Source: Ancylobacter mangrovi (GTDB lineage Bacteria; Pseudomonadota; Alphaproteobacteria; Rhizobiales; Xanthobacteraceae). From it: a stretch of 64,000 nt of DNA. The translations under genes and the position numbers were made by a program. A model generated the notes under the pieces. That model was not told the origin of the DNA and ran no database searches. It saw nothing but the letters and a program-made list of their open reading frames with translations. The DNA is taken from the NCBI RefSeq assembly GCF_024752355.1, contig NZ_JANTHZ010000004.1:248001-312000 (forward strand), given 5' to 3'. This document shows positions 47,156 through 56,204 of this stretch, one piece after another; positions within the stretch are counted from its first letter, which is position 1; every line of letters starts with the position of its first letter.

Positions 47156-48589
47156 ATGAGCAGCTTCCTCGCCCATTACTGGCCACACATCACGCTGGTG
47201 GCGAGCACCGCCATCGGCCTCGCGGCGGCGATCCACGCCGCCATGACCAAGGACGACGTGCGCGCCGCCATCGGCTGGGTCGGCGTCATCCTGCTGTCGC
47301 CGATCGTCGGGGCGATCCTCTATCTGGTCGCCGGCATCAACCGCATCCGCCATTCGACCGCCGGCCGCCGGCGCGCCAGCCAGCATCCGCGCCGGCGCCA
47401 CGAGCCGCCGCCGGTCGCCATCGCGCTCTCGCCCAGCCTGTCGGCGATGAAGCGGCTCGGCGACCATCTCGGCAGCTTCCCGCTGGTCTCCGGCAATGCG
47501 GTGAACCTGCTCGACAGCGGCGACGCCGCCTATCCGCAGATGATCGCCGCCATCAACGCCGCCAAGCGCCATGTCGCGCTCTCGAGCTACATCTTCGACA
47601 ACGACCCGGTCGGCGTCCTGGTGGCCGACGCGCTGGTCGCCGCGCACCGGCGCGGGGTCGCGGTGCGGGTGCTGATCGACGCCATCGGCGCGCGCTATTC
47701 GCGGCCCTCCATCGTCGGCCGGCTGCGCGAGGGCGAGGTGCCGACCCAGCTCTTCATGGGCAACCTGATCGGGCTCCGGCTGCCCTATGCGAATTTGCGC
47801 AGCCACCGCAAGATGCTGATCGTCGACGGCGCGACCGGCTTTACCGGCGGCATGAACATCCGCGCCCAGTTCACCAGCGAATACGGCAAGGACGACCCGG
47901 CGCGCGACACCCATTTCCGGATCGAGGGGCCCGCGGTCGAGCAGCTTCTCAGCGTGTTCGCGCAGGACTGGTCCTTCACCTGCGGCGAGAATCTCGGCGG
48001 GCCGGCCTGGGCCGAGGCGCCGGCCGGGCCGCCGCGCGGGACGGTCGCGGTGCGGGTGGTGCCGTCCGGGCCAGACCACAACCTCGCCAACGCCCACTCG
48101 ACCATCATGGGCGCGCTTTCCGTGGCGCAGAGCCGGGTGCACATCTGCTCGCCCTATTTCCTGCCCGACCAGCAGCTCATCGGCGCGCTGACGACTGCGG
48201 GACGGCGCGGGGTGGAGGTCGACATCGTCATCCCCTCCGCCAACAATCTGAAGCTGGTCGACTACGCCATGACCGCCCAGCTCGACCAGGTGATCGCCGG
48301 CAATTGCCGGGTCTGGCGGGCCGGCGGCATGTTCGACCATTCCAAGCTGATGGCGGTGGACGGGTGCTGGGCCTATGTCGGCTCGTCCAACCTCGACCCG
48401 CGCAGCCTGCGGCTGAATTTCGAGCTCGACCTTGAGCTGTACGACCCGACCGTCGCGCTCGAGGTCGAGGCCCGCATCGCCCAGATGGCGCATGCGGGAA
48501 GCGCCGAGACGCTGGCGACGCTCGGCGCCCGGCCGTTCCTGCGCCGGCTGCGCAACCGCGCGATCTGGCTCGCCTCGCCCTATCTCTGA
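47156..48589 (+). CDS. Phospholipase D / cardiolipin synthase family protein
   Basis: A 477-residue membrane enzyme. Two N-terminal helices (about 10-30 and 38-62) are followed by two PLD phosphodiesterase motifs: HRKMLIVDG (His217, Lys219, Asp224) with TGGMNI, and HSKLMAVDG (His395, Lys397, Asp402) with GSSNLDPRS. The layout matches bacterial cardiolipin synthase A, which joins phosphatidylglycerol molecules in the inner membrane. A related PLD-family activity cannot be excluded. ATG 47156 (MSSFLAHYWP) is used as start because the transmembrane region begins there. Confidence 0.9.
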   Translation: MSSFLAHYWPHITLVASTAIGLAAAIHAAMTKDDVRAAIGWVGVILLSPIVGAILYLVAGINRIRHSTAGRRRASQHPRRRHEPPPVAIALSPSLSAMKRLGDHLGSFPLVSGNAVNLLDSGDAAYPQMIAAINAAKRHVALSSYIFDNDPVGVLVADALVAAHRRGVAVRVLIDAIGARYSRPSIVGRLREGEVPTQLFMGNLIGLRLPYANLRSHRKMLIVDGATGFTGGMNIRAQFTSEYGKDDPARDTHFRIEGPAVEQLLSVFAQDWSFTCGENLGGPAWAEAPAGPPRGTVAVRVVPSGPDHNLANAHSTIMGALSVAQSRVHICSPYFLPDQQLIGALTTAGRRGVEVDIVIPSANNLKLVDYAMTAQLDQVIAGNCRVWRAGGMFDHSKLMAVDGCWAYVGSSNLDPRSLRLNFELDLELYDPTVALEVEARIAQMAHAGSAETLATLGARPFLRRLRNRAIWLASPYL

Positions 48590-48760
48590 GCCGCCGGACG
48601 GGTACTTCCAAAGGTGCACCGGACGGCACCCCGGGCGCGCGACGAGCATCGACGGCGCGCGGCCCCGCGAGCGTGGAGCACCGCTGCGCCTCCCCGTCGA
48701 GACACGACACGGCCGGAGGCGCGGCACGCACGAGACATGCACCACGACGACAGCGCATAA

Positions 48761-48790
48761 ACAAAAAGCCAGCCCCTCGCGGGGCTGGCT
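48761..48790 (-). terminator. Intrinsic terminator of glnII
   Basis: On the minus strand a perfect 10-bp stem AGCCAGCCCC/GGGGCTGGCT with a 4-nt loop is followed by TTTTTGTTTAT. It lies 64 bp past the glnII stop. Confidence 0.92.
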
Positions 48791-48854
48791 CAGGGAGACG
48801 CCGTTCAGCGGTCGTCTCGGGAGTGCGGAGCGGCGGAATGGATCCGCCGCCGGA

Positions 48855-49889
48855 TCAGGCCGCAGCGGAAGCCGAGGTCGGGACTTCCGAGATCGTCTTC
48901 AGCACCTGCGAAGCGATGGCATAGGGGTCGCCCTGGGAGTTCGGGCGGCGATCCTCGAGATAGCCCTTGTAGTCGTTCTTGATGAACGAGTGCGGGACGC
49001 GGATCGAGGCGCCGCGGTCGGCCACGCCGTAGCTGAACTTGTTCCAGGGCGCGGTCTCATGCTTGCCGGTGAGGCGCATGTGGTTGTCCGGGCCGTAGAC
49101 GGCGATGTGGTCGTCGAGGTTCTTCTCGAAGGCCGCCATCAGGCCCTCGAAATACTCCTTGCCGCCGACTTCGCGCATGTACTTGGTCGAGAAGTTGCAG
49201 TGCATGCCCGAGCCGTTCCAGTCGGTGTCGCCGAGCGGCTTGCAGTGGAACTCGATGTCCACGCCGTACTTCTCGGTCAGGCGGAGCAGCAGGTAGCGGG
49301 CCATCCACACTTCGTCGGCCGCCTTCTTGGAGCCCTTGCCGAAGATCTGGAATTCCCACTGGCCCTTCGCGACTTCCGCGTTGATGCCCTCGTGGTTGAT
49401 GCCGGCCTCGAGGCACTGCTCGAGGTGCTCCTCGACGATCTCGCGGGCGACGTTGCCGACGTTCTTGAAGCCGACGCCGGTGTAGTACGGGCCCTGCGGG
49501 GCCGGATAGCCATGCTCGGGGAAGCCGAGCGGACGGCCGTCCTTGTAGAAGAAGTATTCCTGCTCGAAGCCGAACCAGGCGCCCTCGTCATCGAGGATGG
49601 TGGCGCGCGCATTGGTCGAGTGCGGGGTGACGCCGTCCGGCATCATCACTTCGCACATCACCAGGACGCCGTTCTTGCGGGCCGGGTCGGGATAGACCGC
49701 GACGGGCTTGAGCACGCAATCCGAGCTCCGGCCTTCCGCCTGCATGGTCGAGGAACCGTCGAAGCCCCACAGCGGCAGGTCCTCGAGCGAGGGGAAGCGA
49801 TCGAACTCCTTGATCTGCGTCTTGCCGCGCAGATTCGGGACCGGCGTATAACCGTCGAGCCAAATATACTCGAGTTTGTACTTCGTCAT
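48855..49889 (-). CDS. glnII: Glutamine synthetase type II
   Basis: A 344-residue eukaryotic-type (GSII) glutamine synthetase. Characteristic parts are KLEYIWLDGYTPVPNLRGKT, LPLWGFDGSSTMQAEG, FGFEQEYFFYKDGRPLGFP, the GSNGQWEF-like AKGQWEFQIF, and DWNGSGMHCNFSTKYMR; the ATP region has ETAPWNKFSYGVADRGASIR. It makes glutamine from glutamate, ammonia and ATP, mainly when nitrogen is scarce. ATG 49889 (MTKYKLEY) is the family start; upstream frame is leader. A sigma-54 promoter lies about 100 bp upstream and a gstI-like gene is divergent. Confidence 0.96.
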   Translation of the reverse strand: MTKYKLEYIWLDGYTPVPNLRGKTQIKEFDRFPSLEDLPLWGFDGSSTMQAEGRSSDCVLKPVAVYPDPARKNGVLVMCEVMMPDGVTPHSTNARATILDDEGAWFGFEQEYFFYKDGRPLGFPEHGYPAPQGPYYTGVGFKNVGNVAREIVEEHLEQCLEAGINHEGINAEVAKGQWEFQIFGKGSKKAADEVWMARYLLLRLTEKYGVDIEFHCKPLGDTDWNGSGMHCNFSTKYMREVGGKEYFEGLMAAFEKNLDDHIAVYGPDNHMRLTGKHETAPWNKFSYGVADRGASIRVPHSFIKNDYKGYLEDRRPNSQGDPYAIASQVLKTISEVPTSASAAA

Positions 49890-49964
49890 TGCGTATCTCT
49901 CATAGCTTAATGACCGGGCGCCGAGGACCCTGTCGCTTTGCCGGCCGTGCGAGAAATGGTCGAC

Positions 49965-49979
49965 CGCCAACGGCTGGCG
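49965..49979 (-). other. Small hairpin at the 5' end of the glnII leader
   Basis: The inverted repeat CGCCA-N5-TGGCG lies at the predicted 5' end of the glnII mRNA. In Rhizobium the GstI protein acts on translation of glnII mRNA, so a structured leader is noteworthy here. Confidence 0.35.
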
Positions 49980-49988
49980 ATACACGCA

Positions 49989-50005
49989 AGCACGTAGCGT
50001 GCCAA
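49989..50005 (-). promoter_or_regulatory. Sigma-54 (-24/-12) promoter of glnII
   Basis: On the minus strand TTGGCACGCTACGTGCT matches the consensus YTGGCACGRNNNTTGCW at all but two positions, with GG and GC 10 bp apart. Transcription should begin near 49979, leaving a leader of about 90 nt. NtrC-dependent sigma-54 control of glnII is established in rhizobia. Confidence 0.85.
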
Positions 50006-50147
50006 AATTCATTACGAAATGCCGGCAATCCCGCGCGCAGGCCGCCAAGCGGCCGGCGGCCGGCCTCTCCGAGCCCTTGCGAACAGGTGATTCGCCAGCG
50101 ATCCGGGACGTTTGACGGCGCCACAGTGCCCCGCCGGCGCTGCGGCG

Positions 50148-50278
50148 TTGCAGCACGCCATGCAACCAAAGGGCACCGCCGGCCGTTGCCGGACATCATG
50201 CGCCCGACGCCTTTGGCACTGCACAAAAACTGGACTGATTGTGATCCTAAAATAGGCATATTGCGCAAACGCCATGCA
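50148..50278. promoter_or_regulatory. Candidate NtrC-binding sites between glnII and the gstI-like gene
   Basis: Two dyads share the 10-bp string ACGCCATGCA. TTGCA-N8-TGCAA lies at 50148-50165, and TGC-N11-GCA, the NtrC half-site geometry, lies at 50262-50278. They sit about 170-300 bp upstream of the glnII start and next to the gstI-like promoter area. This placement would allow activation of glnII and repression of the divergent gene. Confidence 0.5.
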
Positions 50279-50342
50279 GGCTGTGCTATATTGCTTTTAT
50301 TGCCTGACGCAGGAACGCGCAGGATGAGAGGAGTGACGAGGT

Positions 50343-50531
50343 ATGAACACGAGCCATGAACGTGAGAGCGCGAAGATTTTCGCGTTCCCGGCCGGCGGCC
50401 GTGCCGGTCTCGCCGCGCGGCGCATAGAGAGCCGTCCGACCGCCGAGATCGCCCCCCGGGCCGACATCGCCTGGGGTGGAAGCTGGTATCACGAGGAAGC
50501 GGTACGCGACGAGCGCTCGCCCAAGCGCTGA
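50343..50531 (+). CDS. gstI: Small GstI/DUF2735-like protein, likely translational inhibitor of glnII
   Basis: A 62-residue basic protein divergent from glnII, with the conserved N-terminal ESAKIFAFPAGGRAGLAARR and a C-terminal GSWYHEEAV. Size, position and motif fit the DUF2735 group, which includes GstI of Rhizobium leguminosarum (63 residues), known to block translation of glnII mRNA when nitrogen is plentiful. A GAGG site precedes the ATG, and a TATATT element near 50287 may be its -10. Assignment as GstI rests on remembered similarity and gene order, not a search. Confidence 0.75.
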   Translation: MNTSHERESAKIFAFPAGGRAGLAARRIESRPTAEIAPRADIAWGGSWYHEEAVRDERSPKR

Positions 50532-50551
50532 CGCGCATCGAAGCACAGGGT

Positions 50552-50571
50552 CCGGGAGCATCCGCTCCCGG
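50552..50571 (+). other. Perfect 8-bp hairpin after the gstI-like gene
   Basis: The inverted repeat CCGGGAGC/GCTCCCGG with loop ATCC follows the gstI-like stop by about 20 bp. It has no T-run and may stabilise the mRNA 3' region. Confidence 0.45.
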
Positions 50572-50603
50572 CGTGACGAGGGTCCGCGCACGGATCGCTG
50601 CCG

Positions 50604-50633
50604 AGGTCGGGTGAGAGCCCGGCCTTTCGTGTC
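50604..50633 (+). terminator. Probable terminator of the gstI-like gene
   Basis: An 8-bp stem with one G-U pair (AGGTCGGG/CCCGGCCT) is followed by TTTCGTGTCT. It lies before the convergent glutaminase gene. Confidence 0.5.
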
Positions 50634-50675
50634 TCTGGGGTCCGCCCCGTCCGCCCTGCCGAAATTGCCCCCGGC

Positions 50676-51614
50676 TCAGCCCCCGAACACCGACCAGCCC
50701 AGCCGCTGGGTCAGCGCCTCCAGCGCCAGCCGGCCGAGATGCGAGTTGCCGCTGGCGTCGAGCCCGGGCGACCACACCGCGATCGAGGCCCGGCCCGGCG
50801 CGATCGCCAGAATGCCGCCGCCTACCCCGCTCTTGCCCGGCAGGCCGACGCGATAGGCGAACTCGCCCGAGCCGTCATAGTGGCCGCAGGTGAGCATCAC
50901 CGCATTGATCCGCCGCGCCCGCTCCGGCGACACCACCGACAGGCCGCTCTCGGGGTTGCGCCCGTTATGGGCGAGGAAGCGCCCGGCCATGGCGAGCTGG
51001 CGGCAGGACATGGCGATGGCGCAGTGGTGGAAATAGACGCCGAGCGTGTGGTCGACCGGATTTTCCAGAACCCCGAACGACTTCATGTAGTTGGCGAGCG
51101 CACGGTTGCGAAAGCCCGTGCGCTGCTCGGACGCCGCCACCGCCTCGTCGATGAAGATCGAGGCGTCGTCGGCGAGGAACTGCATGAAGCGCACGATCTC
51201 GCCCAGCGCCTCGCGCGGCTGGTGGCCCGACAGGATGATGTCGGTCACCGCGATCGCCCCGGCATTGATGAAGGGATTGCGCGGGATGCCCTGCTCGGCC
51301 TCGAGCTGGACGATCGAGTTGAACGGGCTGCCGGAGGGCTCGCGCCCGACCCGGCGCCACAGCCGATCGCCGACCTTGCCGAGCGCCAGCGTCAGCGTGA
51401 ACACCTTCGACACGCTCTGGATCGAGAACGGCAGGTCGCAGTCGCCGGCCGCCGCCACCTCGCCATCCGCGCCCACCACCGCGATGCCGAAGCTCGCGGG
51501 GTCGGCGCCGGCCAGCTCGGGGATGTAGGTGGCGACGTCGCCGCGGTCGGGACGCGCGCGCATCTCCTCGGCGATTTCCTGGACGACACGTTGAAGATCG
51601 GGCACGGGCGGCAC
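50676..51614 (-). CDS. glsA: Glutaminase A
   Basis: A 312-residue serine-dependent glutaminase (beta-lactamase-like fold). Key parts are [18 protein letters not shown] with the catalytic Ser-x-x-Lys, [40 protein letters not shown], and [18 protein letters not shown]. It hydrolyses glutamine to glutamate and ammonia. Its nearness to glnII and gstI places glutamine synthesis and breakdown together. It stands alone, convergent with the gstI-like gene. Confidence 0.95.
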   Translation of the reverse strand: MPPVPDLQRVVQEIAEEMRARPDRGDVATYIPELAGADPASFGIAVVGADGEVAAAGDCDLPFSIQSVSKVFTLTLALGKVGDRLWRRVGREPSGSPFNSIVQLEAEQGIPRNPFINAGAIAVTDIILSGHQPREALGEIVRFMQFLADDASIFIDEAVAASEQRTGFRNRALANYMKSFGVLENPVDHTLGVYFHHCAIAMSCRQLAMAGRFLAHNGRNPESGLSVVSPERARRINAVMLTCGHYDGSGEFAYRVGLPGKSGVGGGILAIAPGRASIAVWSPGLDASGNSHLGRLALEALTQRLGWSVFGG

Positions 51615-51740
51615 CTGCGGCTGCGGACGGAACTTCGATAGAGACGGTGCTGCAATAAAGCATGCGGGGTCCCCGCCGCCAGTGGTGCGGGCGAGATTGA
51701 CCCGGAGGCGACAGGACCCGCTGGCTATTAGGTTGCTGAC

Positions 51741-54713
51741 TTAGACCGTAGCGGGCGCCGCCGCCTCGGGCGCGCCAGCGGGGCGGATCGCCAGCACCGC
51801 CTCGATGTCCGGCTCGTCGATCTGGTCCGGCCGCAGATGGTGGTCCGCATAATCGCGCCAAAGGCCGGAGGTGAGGAACAGGTCGAGCAGGTCCGGGTCG
51901 AGGTGGTTGTCCCGCTTCATCGCCCCCATGATGCGGATCGCCTCGCTCAGCGTCTTCGCCTTGCGGTAGGGCCGGTCGGCGGCGGTCAGTGCCTCGAACA
52001 CGTCGGCGATCGCCATCATCCGCGCAACTTCGCTCATCTGGTCGCGCCTCAGCGAGCGCGGATAGCCGGTGCCGTCCATGTGCTCGTGATGGGCGGCGGC
52101 ATATTCGGGCACCCGGGTCAGCGGGCCGGAGAAGGGCAGCGCCTCCAGCATCACGATGGTGCGGGTGATGTGGCGGTTGATCTCGTAGCGCTCTTCGGCC
52201 GTCAGCGTGCCGCGGGCGATCGAGAGATTGTAGATCTCGCCGAGATTGAGCCGGTTCTCCGGCCGCGCCAGCGTGAAGCCGCGACCGCGCTCCAGCGCGT
52301 CGAGCTGGTTGGGGAAATGGGCGATGACGTGGTGCGGCGCGTCGGACAGCAGCGGCTCCTCCGCCGGCAGTGAGCGCTCGGAACCGCGCGCGCGCCGACC
52401 GCGCTCGGCCGCGGACACGCCGAGCCGGTCGTCCAGCGTGCGCCGCCAGCGCCGCCCGGCGATGCGCTTCAGCCGCTCGATCTTCTCCGGCTCCATGAAC
52501 TCGCCGCCCATGTTGCACTCGGCGACGAAGGCGAACTCCTCGTCGAGCTCGCGCCAGGTCCGGTCGCGCTCGGCGCGCAGGGCCGGTTCGTCGCCGCCCT
52601 CGGCGAGACCCTTCCAGTAGGTGGTCTCGGCGGCGGATTTCAGCAGCTCGAACCGCATGCGGATCTCGTGGATGCGGTCGGTGATGGTCTCGAGCTTGGT
52701 CGCCTTGTCGATCACGTATTCGGCCGTGGTGAGCTTCCCGCAATCGTGCAGCCAGCTCGCGACATCCACCGCCTCCCACTCCTCGGGCGAAAGCGCGAAG
52801 CCGGCGAACGGGCCCTCGCGCGTCTCGCAGGCGGCGCGCACCAGGCCGAGCGTGAGCACCGGCACGCGCTGGCAGTGGCCGTTGGTGTAGGGCGACTTGG
52901 CGTCGATCGCCTGCGCGACCATGCGGATCACCGCGTCGAGCAGCGCCTTGCGCGATTTCAGCGCCAGCGTGGTCTCGATCGCCACCGCCGCATTGCCGGA
53001 GAGCGCGCGGGCGAGGTCGAGGCTGTCGTCCGACACCGTCTCCTCGATCGCGGTACGGTGGAGCAGGGCGAGCCCGCCAATGGTCTCGTCGCCGCGGTCG
53101 AGCAGGGGGATGACGGAGCAGCGGAACACCTCGCCCGGCCCCAGCGTGATGCCTTCGGTGAGCTGGGCGAGCACCGGGTCGCCGCCGGTCTCCGTGGCCT
53201 CGAGATGAACCACGGTCCTGCGCGCCAGCGCATGCACCAGCCGGCCGCCGAAGCCGGCCGATCCCGCGCCGAACGGGCCGATTGTGGCGAAGGCGCCGAG
53301 CGGCTCGCCGCGGCGGTGGACGATGCCGATGAAGCTCTTGCAGCCATCCTCGCTGAGCAGGATCACCCCGGCCTGCGAATGGGTGAGATTGATGGTCTCC
53401 TCCAGCAGCCGCCGGACCAGCAGGTCGGGATCGCGTTCGGCCGAGAGCGCGCGGCCGATCTCGATGAAGCGCTGGATGGTGAGGCGCGCATTGCGGATGG
53501 CGCGCGAGAGCGTGTCGATCTCGGCCACCGAGGAATGGGTCTCGTCCGGCGCGTCCTTGAAGTTGAAGGACTGGATCGCGTCCGCCTCGTGGGCGATGGC
53601 CACCAGCGGCAGGCTCACCGCGCGCGCCGTGAGGCGGATCGCCACCACCACGAACAGGATCAGCGCCAGGCTGATCCAGCCGAGCGTGGCCACCAGGCTG
53701 CGCACGCCCGCCATCACCTCGTCATGGGGCATCGCCACCGCCATGCCGAAGGTCCAGGGGCCGACCGCGAGCGGGGCGACGTGGATCATCCAGCGCCTTC
53801 CGTGCTCGCTGAAGCTGTCGGCCTGCTTGCCTTCCAGATGCGCCCGCACCGCGGCCAGCATGAACGGCACCACCGGCGGCACCGGCCCCTCCGCCCGCCG
53901 TGCCGCCGGCCCGCTGCGCAGGCTCGAGGGCGTGGCGACATTCGCGCTGCTGGCTGCGATCACCGCGCCGCTCTCGTCGGCGATCAGGATCTCGGAGGAC
54001 GGGGTGCTCTTCATCCGCTTCAGCTCGCTCGACAGGTCGGCGAGGCTGAGGTCGATGCCGACCACGCCGCGCCCGCTGGCGAGGCGGTGCGCGATGGTCA
54101 CGCCGGTCTCGGCGGTGGCGAAGAAGCGGTAGGGCTGGGTGAGGATCGGCCCGCCCTTCGCCATCGCCTCCACGTACCAGCCGCGCTGGCGCGGGTCGTA
54201 GCTGAAGCCGGGACGGTCGAGCGTGCCGACCTTGCGCAGCGCGCCGTCGAGGAAGGTGAAGCCGGCTTCGACCCCGCCGGGGCCGTTAGTCACGCTCTGC
54301 AGCAGATAGGCCGCGTCCGCCCGCGCGCCGAGATTGCGCCGAGCGACGTCGGAGGTCAGGTGACGCAGCAGGAGGAAGTCGCCATTGTCGTAGCCGACAT
54401 AGATCGCGGAGGTGTAGGGCATCGTGTCCATCACGATGCGGAACCGCTCGATCAGCTCGCCGCGATCCTCGATCTCGGGCGAGCCGAGCTGCGGATCGGC
54501 GGCGAAGAGCTGCGTCAGCAGGTCGAGGCTGTTGAAGCTCTTGTCGATATGCGAGCGGCTCTCGCCGGCCATGCGGGCGAACAGCGTCCCGGTGGCGTCC
54601 TCCAGTATTGCCGCAGCGCGGTTGTTGACGAGGAACACGATTCCCGCCAACGCGAGCGTCACCGTGACGCCGAACACCAGCGCGAGGTGAGTATCAAGGC
54701 GCCTCTTCACCAT
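51741..54713 (-). CDS. Membrane-bound sensor with dCACHE, HAMP, GAF and HD-GYP domains
   Basis: A 990-residue signalling protein. Order: TM1 (about 10-30), periplasmic double-CACHE sensor (about 31-335; RGWYVEAMAKGGPILTQPYR), TM2 (about 342-360), HAMP-like linker, GAF domain (about 425-585) and HD-GYP domain (about 595-950). HD is HDCGK (656-660) and GYP is HHEHMDGTGYP (875-885), both intact, so c-di-GMP hydrolysis is expected. Between them lies an insert of about 150 residues (about 680-830) with a charged helical and a low-complexity part. ATG 54713 (MVKRRLDTHL) precedes TM1. It should lower c-di-GMP in response to an external ligand. Confidence 0.9.
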   Translation of the reverse strand: MVKRRLDTHLALVFGVTVTLALAGIVFLVNNRAAAILEDATGTLFARMAGESRSHIDKSFNSLDLLTQLFAADPQLGSPEIEDRGELIERFRIVMDTMPYTSAIYVGYDNGDFLLLRHLTSDVARRNLGARADAAYLLQSVTNGPGGVEAGFTFLDGALRKVGTLDRPGFSYDPRQRGWYVEAMAKGGPILTQPYRFFATAETGVTIAHRLASGRGVVGIDLSLADLSSELKRMKSTPSSEILIADESGAVIAASSANVATPSSLRSGPAARRAEGPVPPVVPFMLAAVRAHLEGKQADSFSEHGRRWMIHVAPLAVGPWTFGMAVAMPHDEVMAGVRSLVATLGWISLALILFVVVAIRLTARAVSLPLVAIAHEADAIQSFNFKDAPDETHSSVAEIDTLSRAIRNARLTIQRFIEIGRALSAERDPDLLVRRLLEETINLTHSQAGVILLSEDGCKSFIGIVHRRGEPLGAFATIGPFGAGSAGFGGRLVHALARRTVVHLEATETGGDPVLAQLTEGITLGPGEVFRCSVIPLLDRGDETIGGLALLHRTAIEETVSDDSLDLARALSGNAAVAIETTLALKSRKALLDAVIRMVAQAIDAKSPYTNGHCQRVPVLTLGLVRAACETREGPFAGFALSPEEWEAVDVASWLHDCGKLTTAEYVIDKATKLETITDRIHEIRMRFELLKSAAETTYWKGLAEGGDEPALRAERDRTWRELDEEFAFVAECNMGGEFMEPEKIERLKRIAGRRWRRTLDDRLGVSAAERGRRARGSERSLPAEEPLLSDAPHHVIAHFPNQLDALERGRGFTLARPENRLNLGEIYNLSIARGTLTAEERYEINRHITRTIVMLEALPFSGPLTRVPEYAAAHHEHMDGTGYPRSLRRDQMSEVARMMAIADVFEALTAADRPYRKAKTLSEAIRIMGAMKRDNHLDPDLLDLFLTSGLWRDYADHHLRPDQIDEPDIEAVLAIRPAGAPEAAAPATV

Positions 54714-54830
54714 GACGGGCGCCCTCCCTCGGGAGCTGTTCGCCAAATGGCGACCCGCTACGTTTCGAATTAACGACGACGTTCGAACCAATACAAGCGT
54801 ATTTCGCTACCCGCGCCGCCGGTGGACAGG

Positions 54831-55976
54831 ATGATCGCGCCGGCATTCGACTTCCGGCGGGGATGCGCGGGGAAGGCCGATGTGCGACTTGTATCGCGCA
54901 CGATCAAACCACGGGCAGAGGTGGGGGCGTACCAGGATGAGGGCACGGCGCGGGCGCGGCCAGGCCGGAGGTCGGCCGATGCGGGGCGGGCGGTGAGCGT
55001 CGCGGCCGCAGGCGCGCCGCACGGCTCCGCTGCGTGCCCGGATTCCCGAACCTTCGGGCGCGACGGGCTGGGCTGCGCGCAGGCCGCGCTCGGCCGCGAC
55101 CAGGAGCTGCACGGCGCCGGCTTCGCGATCTACCGCAAGGCGCATGGTGCCCCGTACGGCGCCTCGAATGGCGCCCCGCATCCGGGCGCACCGGTCGGCG
55201 GGGCGACCGGCCGGGTCGAAACGCCGGCGAGCCGGCGCGGGCTGCTCGCGGGCGTGGCGCTGGCGGCCGGACATCGCCGCCGCATCTTCGAGGGCAATCG
55301 CTCGGCCGCGGTCCAGTTCGACGAGGGCGCCTGCTATGTGCGCTCCTTCTCCGACCCCTATCGTGCGGATGTGGAGACCGGCTTCGACTTCTTCCTGCTG
55401 GAGCTGGCCCCCGCCGCGCTCGACCGGACCTTCGCCGAGCTCGACCTGCCGGCGGCCGAAGGGCTCGCCTGCCGCCCGGGCGAGAAGGACCCGGTTCTCG
55501 CTGCCCTTGCCGGCGCGCTGCTGCCCGCGCTCGAGCGGCCGGATCACGCCGCGCCGCTCTTCGTCGAGCAGGTCGTGTGCGCCATGCAGACCCATCTCGC
55601 CGCCCGCCATCACGGCCGGCCGCCGCGCTGCGGGCACTGCCTCGCCCCGCGCCGTCTCGCCCCGCGTCAGGTCGCCCGCGCCAAGGAGATGCTGCTGGCC
55701 GGCATGGACGGCACGGTGCTGATCGCCGACATCGCCGATGCCTGCGGCGTCTCGCGCAGCCATTTCATCCGTGGCTTCCGCGAGGCGACGGGCGCGACCC
55801 CGCATCACTGGCTGGTGGTGCAGCGCGTGACCCGTGCGCTGGCGCTGCTCGCCCATTCGCGCCTGCCCCTCGCCGAGGTCGCGGTCTCGTGCGGCTTCGC
55901 CGACCAAAGCCACATGACGCGGCTGGTCGCCCGCCTGACCGGGACCACGCCCGGCGCCTGGCGGGGACGGCACTGA
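54831..55976 (+). CDS. AraC family transcriptional regulator (start uncertain)
   Basis: A C-terminal AraC DNA-binding domain is clear (about the last 105 residues): VLIADIADACGVSRSHFIRG and FREATGATPHHWLVVQRVTR, then AEVAVSCGFADQSHMTRLVA. Before it are a sensor-like region (EGACYVRSFSDPYRADVETG, FDFFLLELAPAALD) and a CGHC motif. The N-terminal ~120 residues are low-complexity, including imperfect Gly-Ala-Pro repeats around 55140-55200, and may not be translated. GTG 54822 or ATG 54831 gives the longest reading; the true start could be further in. It may control the adjacent alpha/beta hydrolase gene. Confidence 0.75.
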   Translation: MIAPAFDFRRGCAGKADVRLVSRTIKPRAEVGAYQDEGTARARPGRRSADAGRAVSVAAAGAPHGSAACPDSRTFGRDGLGCAQAALGRDQELHGAGFAIYRKAHGAPYGASNGAPHPGAPVGGATGRVETPASRRGLLAGVALAAGHRRRIFEGNRSAAVQFDEGACYVRSFSDPYRADVETGFDFFLLELAPAALDRTFAELDLPAAEGLACRPGEKDPVLAALAGALLPALERPDHAAPLFVEQVVCAMQTHLAARHHGRPPRCGHCLAPRRLAPRQVARAKEMLLAGMDGTVLIADIADACGVSRSHFIRGFREATGATPHHWLVVQRVTRALALLAHSRLPLAEVAVSCGFADQSHMTRLVARLTGTTPGAWRGRH

Positions 55977-56204
55977 TGCCGGCCGGCGTCGCCTGCGCCG
56001 CCACGGCGCACTTTTGTTCAATACGCCCGCGCGCCCACGAGGCACACAGGTGCCCGCGCGTCCGAGCCATCTTCAGAGGGCTCCGGCCCGGCCGATCTTC
56101 GCCCGCGCGCCCCGGCGTCCCTCTCCGGGGACGGCCCGCCACGGCGGGACCTTGCCTCAGCCTAACGTGCCCGCAGTTCGTCTCACCATGTGAAGGAACG
56201 CATC

